Assembly: GCF_003176895.1 (NCBI RefSeq)
Contig: NZ_QGTD01000005.1
Location: 434,001 to 498,000, forward strand
From: Gracilibacillus dipsosauri
Lineage (GTDB): Bacteria; Bacillota; Bacilli; Bacillales; Amphibacillaceae
DNA: 64,000 bases
Direction of reading: 5' to 3'
Below, piece after piece: positions 59,757 to 64,000 of the stretch (position 1 is the first letter of the stretch; each line of letters starts with the position of its first letter). The notes under the pieces were generated by a model. The model saw only the letters and a list, made by a program, of their open reading frames with translations, ran no database searches and was not told the origin of the DNA. The position numbers and the translations under genes were made by a program.

Positions 59757-62054
59757 TCATGTTATTCCTTGCTGGGCATTTTCGTATAATTCTCCATTGA
59801 TAAAAACAGAAATGTTATCATCAAAAACTCCTTCCCATTCTAATTCTTTTGGAATATTGCAGTGATATTCATAATTATTTTCATCTATTTTGAACCATGC
59901 AATTGCTATGTCACCATGTCTAGTAGGGATCATACCTTTCACATTTTTTAATTCTCCAATATAGGGATGTAGCATTACTTTCTTTAAACCTATTTTAGAA
60001 ATATCAACTCCTAAAATATGTTGATTTAACAAATATCCCGGGGTTGATCCCCAACCATGACATTGACTTACTGGAATGTAATCCACTAAATAAGTTGGTG
60101 TATGCCCCTGAAATTCATGAGGAATGGTACAACTAGGTTTGTCAGGATCAAATGCTTCCCACCAAGTGGTTGCTCCTTGCTTTAACATACTCCCCCAATA
60201 TTTTTTCATGTGAGACATTGCCAATGCATGATAATTAAGTGAAAACAAGCTTTCTAATAAAATATGATAGAAAAATGGACCTTTTAAATGTGGAAGTGTA
60301 TCTTTGATATAATAATCTTCCACAAATCTTTCTGCCTCTTGCCTTGTCATAATTCCAGTCCAAATCGCAATAAAATTCGTCTGATACGTAATGGAATTGG
60401 ACTGTTCATCACCTACTAAACAATCGACAAATACATTCTTTTTCTCGTTCCATTGATATGTTCTAATACTTGTTTTCAAATCATCAGCTTTTTCTATCCA
60501 GCGTTGTGAAAGATTATGATGACCTAGTATTTTTCCCATTTCACTTACAATTTTCAAAGCTTTATAATAGAACATAGAAATAGCACTCACTTGACCCCTT
60601 TTATCAATGTAATCCGCCCAATCAACGAAACACCAAAACCCGCGATCCTTATCAATAGTAAATAAACCTTTTTCTGTTTCGTGAGATTCGAACCAAACCA
60701 TTAGCTGAGTAATGGTAGGCCATAATTCTTCTAAAAATGCTTTATCTCCAGTAAATTGATAGTAGTCCCATACACCATAGACCCAATGAGCACAAAAATC
60801 TGGTAATAACATTTCATTACGCTCTGGTCCGGTTCCAGGTAATGATCCATCTTCATTTTGAATACGAGCAATTTGTCTCAAACATTTTTTAAGTAAAGCT
60901 TCATCACCAAAAACTTGATAAATAACCCTTGCCATGATAACAGCATCAACAACCCATAAAGCCCTCTCCCTTAAAGGAGTATCTTCAAGATGATCTTGAC
61001 TATTTATTTTCGTCGTATACACACTCACATCCCATATTTCATTCAATAATGAATCATTTGATAGAAATACGCCTTGCTTCTCAAAAGGATAGTGCACCAA
61101 ATTGATTGCAACTTTACTTACTTTAACTGGCTCAGGAGTTGCCTGTATCACTACTTTCATATAACGGAATGCACGTCTCCCAAAAGGCTGCAGCTTATTA
61201 GTGCCCTTTTTCAAAATGAAAGTATCGTACAAGCTTACGTCTAAGGATTCTCCATAATATAGCTGCAATACACCGCCTTCAGGTACTATCAGCTCCAAAT
61301 TAACATAGCCAACCATCTCTCTAGTAAAATCATAGGTTATCGATGGCATAGCTCCTGGCTTAGATGCATCAAACAAAACTTCCTGCAAAAATGAACACTC
61401 TGTTGTCATCTTGCCATAATTTTCAGACATAGCTACGATTTCCTTCGGGTAAGCGTATTCATTATGAAGAAATGGAATTTCTCTTGGAATAAGATTTTTC
61501 CAAGGAGAATCTTTTGCATTTACTTTTGCAACAACATCGGCCTGTGACCAGCTAGAATCATCATATTCCAACAAATGCCAATCATCTTCTCGGTTAGCTA
61601 AATAAACTTCTTTATATCCATTCCATTTGTGTTGTCTGCTTACATCTTGCACCCATCTTTTTGATTGACGACATTTCCACGATTGATCTGTCACCAATTC
61701 ATAATTACCGGTATGGAATTGTAAATAGAATCCACCTGGTCCTTGATATTGTTGTGTAACAATATCCTCACTTCCAAAGTTATATACTAACGCTGTAATA
61801 ATATTTTCTTGTCCCATCATTAAATATTCATGGACATTATATTCATCATAATATTGCCATTCATTATCAGATGGAGAGGGACCACGACCAATTCGATGAC
61901 CATTAACCCATAATATGTACTCCTGATTAGCTGAAACTTTAATAATCGCGTTCTCTTCTAATTGGTTAAGCATGAAACACTTTCTAAATTCCAAGTAAAC
62001 GTTATCATTTCTTTGTAATAAATGATGCCAAATCCATTTTGCATTCCTATTCAT
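59757..62054 (-). CDS. alpha-L-Rhamnosidase (GH78), cytoplasmic
   Basis: The 765-residue protein has no signal peptide. N-terminal beta-sandwich domains (about 1-330, WVNGHRIGRGPSPSDNEWQY near 50) precede the (alpha/alpha)6 GH78 barrel: DHLEDTPLRERALWVVDAVI near 360 carries the family general-acid region, GFWCFVDW and TTWWEAFDPD (near 640) the base. The C-terminal beta-domain starts near GLKKVMLHPY. It removes terminal L-rhamnose from imported oligosaccharides. The ATG follows GGAGG. The promoter region has two AAGTATA-type palindromes matching those of the GntR-type repressor upstream. Confidence 0.87.
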   Translation of the reverse strand: MNRNAKWIWHHLLQRNDNVYLEFRKCFMLNQLEENAIIKVSANQEYILWVNGHRIGRGPSPSDNEWQYYDEYNVHEYLMMGQENIITALVYNFGSEDIVTQQYQGPGGFYLQFHTGNYELVTDQSWKCRQSKRWVQDVSRQHKWNGYKEVYLANREDDWHLLEYDDSSWSQADVVAKVNAKDSPWKNLIPREIPFLHNEYAYPKEIVAMSENYGKMTTECSFLQEVLFDASKPGAMPSITYDFTREMVGYVNLELIVPEGGVLQLYYGESLDVSLYDTFILKKGTNKLQPFGRRAFRYMKVVIQATPEPVKVSKVAINLVHYPFEKQGVFLSNDSLLNEIWDVSVYTTKINSQDHLEDTPLRERALWVVDAVIMARVIYQVFGDEALLKKCLRQIARIQNEDGSLPGTGPERNEMLLPDFCAHWVYGVWDYYQFTGDKAFLEELWPTITQLMVWFESHETEKGLFTIDKDRGFWCFVDWADYIDKRGQVSAISMFYYKALKIVSEMGKILGHHNLSQRWIEKADDLKTSIRTYQWNEKKNVFVDCLVGDEQSNSITYQTNFIAIWTGIMTRQEAERFVEDYYIKDTLPHLKGPFFYHILLESLFSLNYHALAMSHMKKYWGSMLKQGATTWWEAFDPDKPSCTIPHEFQGHTPTYLVDYIPVSQCHGWGSTPGYLLNQHILGVDISKIGLKKVMLHPYIGELKNVKGMIPTRHGDIAIAWFKIDENNYEYHCNIPKELEWEGVFDDNISVFINGELYENAQQGIT

Positions 62055-62078
62055 AGAAGTTAGCCTCCAACCTCTTTA

Positions 62079-62113
62079 TTAAGTATATGTTTATATAATA
62101 AAGTATACTTAAT
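62079..62113. promoter_or_regulatory. AraR-type operators upstream of the GH78 operon
   Basis: ATAAAGTATACTTAAT (62098-62113) is a 14-of-16 version of the perfect palindrome at 63481-63496. A second, weaker copy, TTAAGTATATGTTTAT, lies at 62079-62094. Both are just upstream of the rhamnosidase gene. Confidence 0.6.
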
Positions 62114-62317
62114 TGTTTGTAAAGTATTTTTTAGATTTTTGTACCTGAAATATAATTAATTGTTGAAAGAAAAGTAGACTGGCAATACAAAAATGATTTC
62201 ATTTCCGATTTATTATCATTCTAACTAGAGCTAGAGTTATTTATGCCTTTTTAATATACGCAGTCATACTTTATTTATTGGAGCGAATGGACAGCGTATA
62301 CTATAAACAGAAATAAA

Positions 62318-62345
62318 AAATCCAGAGATTTTAAATTTCTCCAGA
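62318..62345 (-). terminator. Terminator of the GntR/AraR-type gene
   Basis: Minus-strand CTGGAGA and TCTCTGG arms (two wobble pairs) overlap the end of the gene and are followed by ATTTTTTATTTC. Confidence 0.5.
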
Positions 62346-63464
62346 TCTTTTTATTTCAGATAGCATTTTTGTACTATCTCTTACTATTAATTTAGGATAA
62401 ATCTCATCTTTTATTAACTCTTTATTATTATTTTTATCTAACATCGCGTATTCTTCTAATAATTCAACTGACCTTTTTCCTAAAGTATACGAATTTTGAT
62501 TAATGGTTGTTAGAGCAGGTGAATAATACTTACTTAATTGAAGATCATCTATGCCTACTACACTAATATCTTCCGGCACGCTTAATCCCGCATCTTTTAT
62601 TGCTTCAATAGCACCAAATGCTTTTAAATCACTAGTTGCAACAACTGCTGTTGGGGGATTATTTAATGCTAGTAAACGTTTCATACCTTCAAAACCCATT
62701 TGTTCTGATTCGTGCTCCCCACTAACAATCTGTATATTCTCCGATCTAAAAAGAATTTGATGATGCGATAATGCTAATTTATATCCTTCTAGTCTCAACA
62801 TAAATTCTTGGTTCATATCTAGGAGCGAATCTCCTGTAAGAATAATTCCGATATTATGGTGTTTGTGAGCTATCAAATGTTGTGTCGCTAGATAGCCGCT
62901 ATTCACATTATTAACTACTACATATGGAATTTCTAAATGAGGATAATAAAAATGCGACGTAATAAGTGGACGCCTTTCTTGCTTCCATTTATCTAGTACA
63001 TCTAAGCTAATGCCGTCACCTTTTCCATCATTCAATATGATGAGTCCGACACCTTTTTCATTAGGTGGTTCACCATTGCGGTGGTAATTCCACATTTCAA
63101 ATTTTATATTTTTCTTTTCACAATCATGATGAATTCCTTCTAATAAATCAACATAAAAGCGATGGGATAATAATTGAAAAGAGACTTCCGTATGCACATA
63201 GTAAATTTTGGTGATTTTATTTTGTTCACTTTCCAATTGATTTTTCAAGGATGGATTTACAAAGGATCCTTTCCCTCTAATCCTCGTAATAATACCATCA
63301 GTTGCTAGTTCAACTAACGCTCTTCTTGATGTTATTTCACTCGTATTAAACATTTTCGCAATTTCAATTTGTGTTGGTAATGGTTTATCTAGAGGATATT
63401 TATCATTAATTATTTGTTCCTTTAATGTTTTGTATATTATTTCATACATTGGCTTTTTATTCAT
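62331..63464 (-). CDS. GntR/LacI hybrid repressor (AraR type)
   Basis: The ATG at 63464 follows AGAGGTG; 377 residues. A GntR winged helix (about 5-70: PLPTQIEIAKMFNTSEITSR, RRALVELATDGIITRIRGKG) is fused to a LacI/periplasmic-binding-like sensor (GLIILNDGKG, PTAVVATSDLKAFGAIEAIK, VVGIDDLQLSKYYSPALTTI). This is the AraR architecture, which releases DNA on binding a free sugar such as arabinose or, here perhaps, rhamnose. The palindrome ATAAAGTATACTTTAT in its own upstream region and near-copies before GH78 are the probable targets. Confidence 0.88.
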   Translation of the reverse strand: MNKKPMYEIIYKTLKEQIINDKYPLDKPLPTQIEIAKMFNTSEITSRRALVELATDGIITRIRGKGSFVNPSLKNQLESEQNKITKIYYVHTEVSFQLLSHRFYVDLLEGIHHDCEKKNIKFEMWNYHRNGEPPNEKGVGLIILNDGKGDGISLDVLDKWKQERRPLITSHFYYPHLEIPYVVVNNVNSGYLATQHLIAHKHHNIGIILTGDSLLDMNQEFMLRLEGYKLALSHHQILFRSENIQIVSGEHESEQMGFEGMKRLLALNNPPTAVVATSDLKAFGAIEAIKDAGLSVPEDISVVGIDDLQLSKYYSPALTTINQNSYTLGKRSVELLEEYAMLDKNNNKELIKDEIYPKLIVRDSTKMLSEIKRSGEI

Positions 63465-63480
63465 TCTATTCACCTCTTAA

Positions 63481-63496
63481 ATAAAGTATACTTTAT
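63481..63496. promoter_or_regulatory. AraR-type operator of the repressor gene
   Basis: ATAAAGTATACTTTAT is a perfect 16-bp palindrome 17 bases before the repressor start codon, typical of autoregulation. A degenerate relative, TAAAGATATACTTTA, occurs at 63541-63555. Confidence 0.7.
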
Positions 63497-63555
63497 TATC
63501 ATTAAGAGTCAATCAAAACAGATTAATAAATGACTTGCATTAAAGATATACTTTA

Positions 63556-63809
63556 AAAAAGACTACATAGTCATGATAAAAATAGTCAACGATTACTTGC
63601 TTCATCTGTTTCTTTCGATCAGCTTTGATCCTTATCGCTCGTCAAATCCAGATTGTTTGAAAAAAACATCCCATAGGACCTGAAGGAGACAGCATCCGTG
63701 TAGCGCTACAATTTTTTAAAACTTGCATTCGTTTATCTCTATCATAGGCATAAGTTTTCCTTATACTTTATATTGGAAATTTTTATTAAAAGTAAATGAT
63801 CAAACACTA
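63556..63809. other. Spacer with no recognisable gene
   Basis: The gap between the repressor's operators and the next gene shows a 12-bp palindrome TGTAGCGCTACA near 63699-63710 and no credible reading frame with a ribosome site. Nothing else can be supported. Confidence 0.5.
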
Positions 63810-64000
63810 TTAATGGTTTTTAACGATTACTTCTGCATCTTGAGGGCATCTTACTTTTATACCTTTTGGAGCTTCAATGTAACTTTTCACTACTCCCTCT
63901 ACTTTTAATTCATGCCTCACAAAAATATTCCCTTTAGGCGTCGGATAAGTTCCCTCCACCCAATCTAAATCTCCAAGCATTGGCTTGATTTCAATCGTTT
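63810..64000 (-). CDS. C-terminal end of a second glycoside hydrolase, probably GH78
   Basis: The last 63 codons of a gene that begins beyond the right edge. The segment TIEIKPMLGDLDWVEGTYPT, then PKGNIFVRHEL and YIEAPKGIKV, matches the C-terminal beta-domain of bacterial alpha-L-rhamnosidases, in which KPxLGxLxWxxGxxPTPxGxI is conserved. Position next to the AraR-type repressor and another GH78 supports this, but the catalytic domain is not visible. Confidence 0.65.
   Translation of the reverse strand, partial: TIEIKPMLGDLDWVEGTYPTPKGNIFVRHELKVEGVVKSYIEAPKGIKVRCPQDAEVIVKNH

Noticed and set aside
63723-63908. Plus-strand 61-codon frame near the right edge
   Set aside because: It is antisense to the conserved C-terminus of the GH78-like gene and has no ribosome site.
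1-64000. tRNA, rRNA, riboswitch, transposase or prophage genes
   Set aside because: None was recognised on reading both strands; a covariance-model scan would be needed to exclude small structured RNAs.

Overview
The window reads as chromosomal DNA from a low-GC, endospore-forming member of the Bacillaceae. Its closest recognisable proteins are Bacillus-type (TmrB, YugN, YczI, NamA/YqjM, CYP152/YbdT, CotF-like coat protein, CstR-like repressor). The abundance of secreted polysaccharide enzymes and the TRAP transporter would suit a halotolerant or alkaliphilic genus such as Gracilibacillus, Amphibacillus or Halobacillus; this is inference from gene content. No rRNA, tRNA, phage, IS transposase or CRISPR array was seen.

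Region by region: (1) 1-8.2 kb is a starch/maltodextrin locus: malR (cut by the left edge), malG, malF and malE on the minus strand, and divergently a secreted CGTase followed by an intracellular neopullulanase/maltogenic amylase. MalR-type operators flank the malE promoter. Each amylase gene is preceded by the same short motif plus a terminator-like hairpin. (2) 8.2-16 kb holds a haem catalase, a eukaryotic-type HisA, two GNAT genes (one damaged), a secreted PPC-domain protein, a stretch of gene remnants, small proteins, NamA and a manganese catalase. (3) 16-25.5 kb holds housekeeping and resistance genes: a YkgJ-like/pentapeptide protein, TmrB, a PAP2 phosphatase, DUF421, an alpha/beta hydrolase, a DHA2 exporter with divergent TetR, a P-loop kinase, an aldo/keto reductase and a CYP152 peroxygenase. 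(4) 25.5-33.3 kb holds a dispersed GC-rich repeat, a ROK regulator with palindromic operators facing an SDR and a GPH sugar symporter, a ferredoxin-CYP109-like P450 pair, TetR, CoA-disulfide reductase and a tiny zinc-ribbon protein. (5) 33.3-41 kb holds a 41-bp tandem repeat, a surface-anchored 5'-nucleotidase, palindromic repeats and a LacI-controlled operon with a 2-hydroxyacid dehydrogenase and a TRAP transporter. (6) 41-54.8 kb holds a coat protein, Ddh, CstR-like repressor, a giant secreted DUF4450-type enzyme with a CcpA site, TetR/SDR, an XRE-AbrB regulator overlapping a glycosyltransferase, UV endonuclease and small proteins. (7) 54.8-64 kb holds a 52-bp repeat array and a rhamnose-polysaccharide locus: a GH78 rhamnosidase, an AraC regulator, a giant DUF5722-type putative glycosidase, a GntR/AraR-type repressor with matching palindromes, and the end of a second probable GH78.

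The common theme is plant or algal polysaccharide use: starch at one end and rhamnose-containing polymers at the other, each with its own local repressor and operators, with CcpA-type sites in front of at least one extracellular enzyme. The most novel material is the duplicated leader/hairpin module of the amylase genes and the two very large uncharacterised secreted putative glycosidases.
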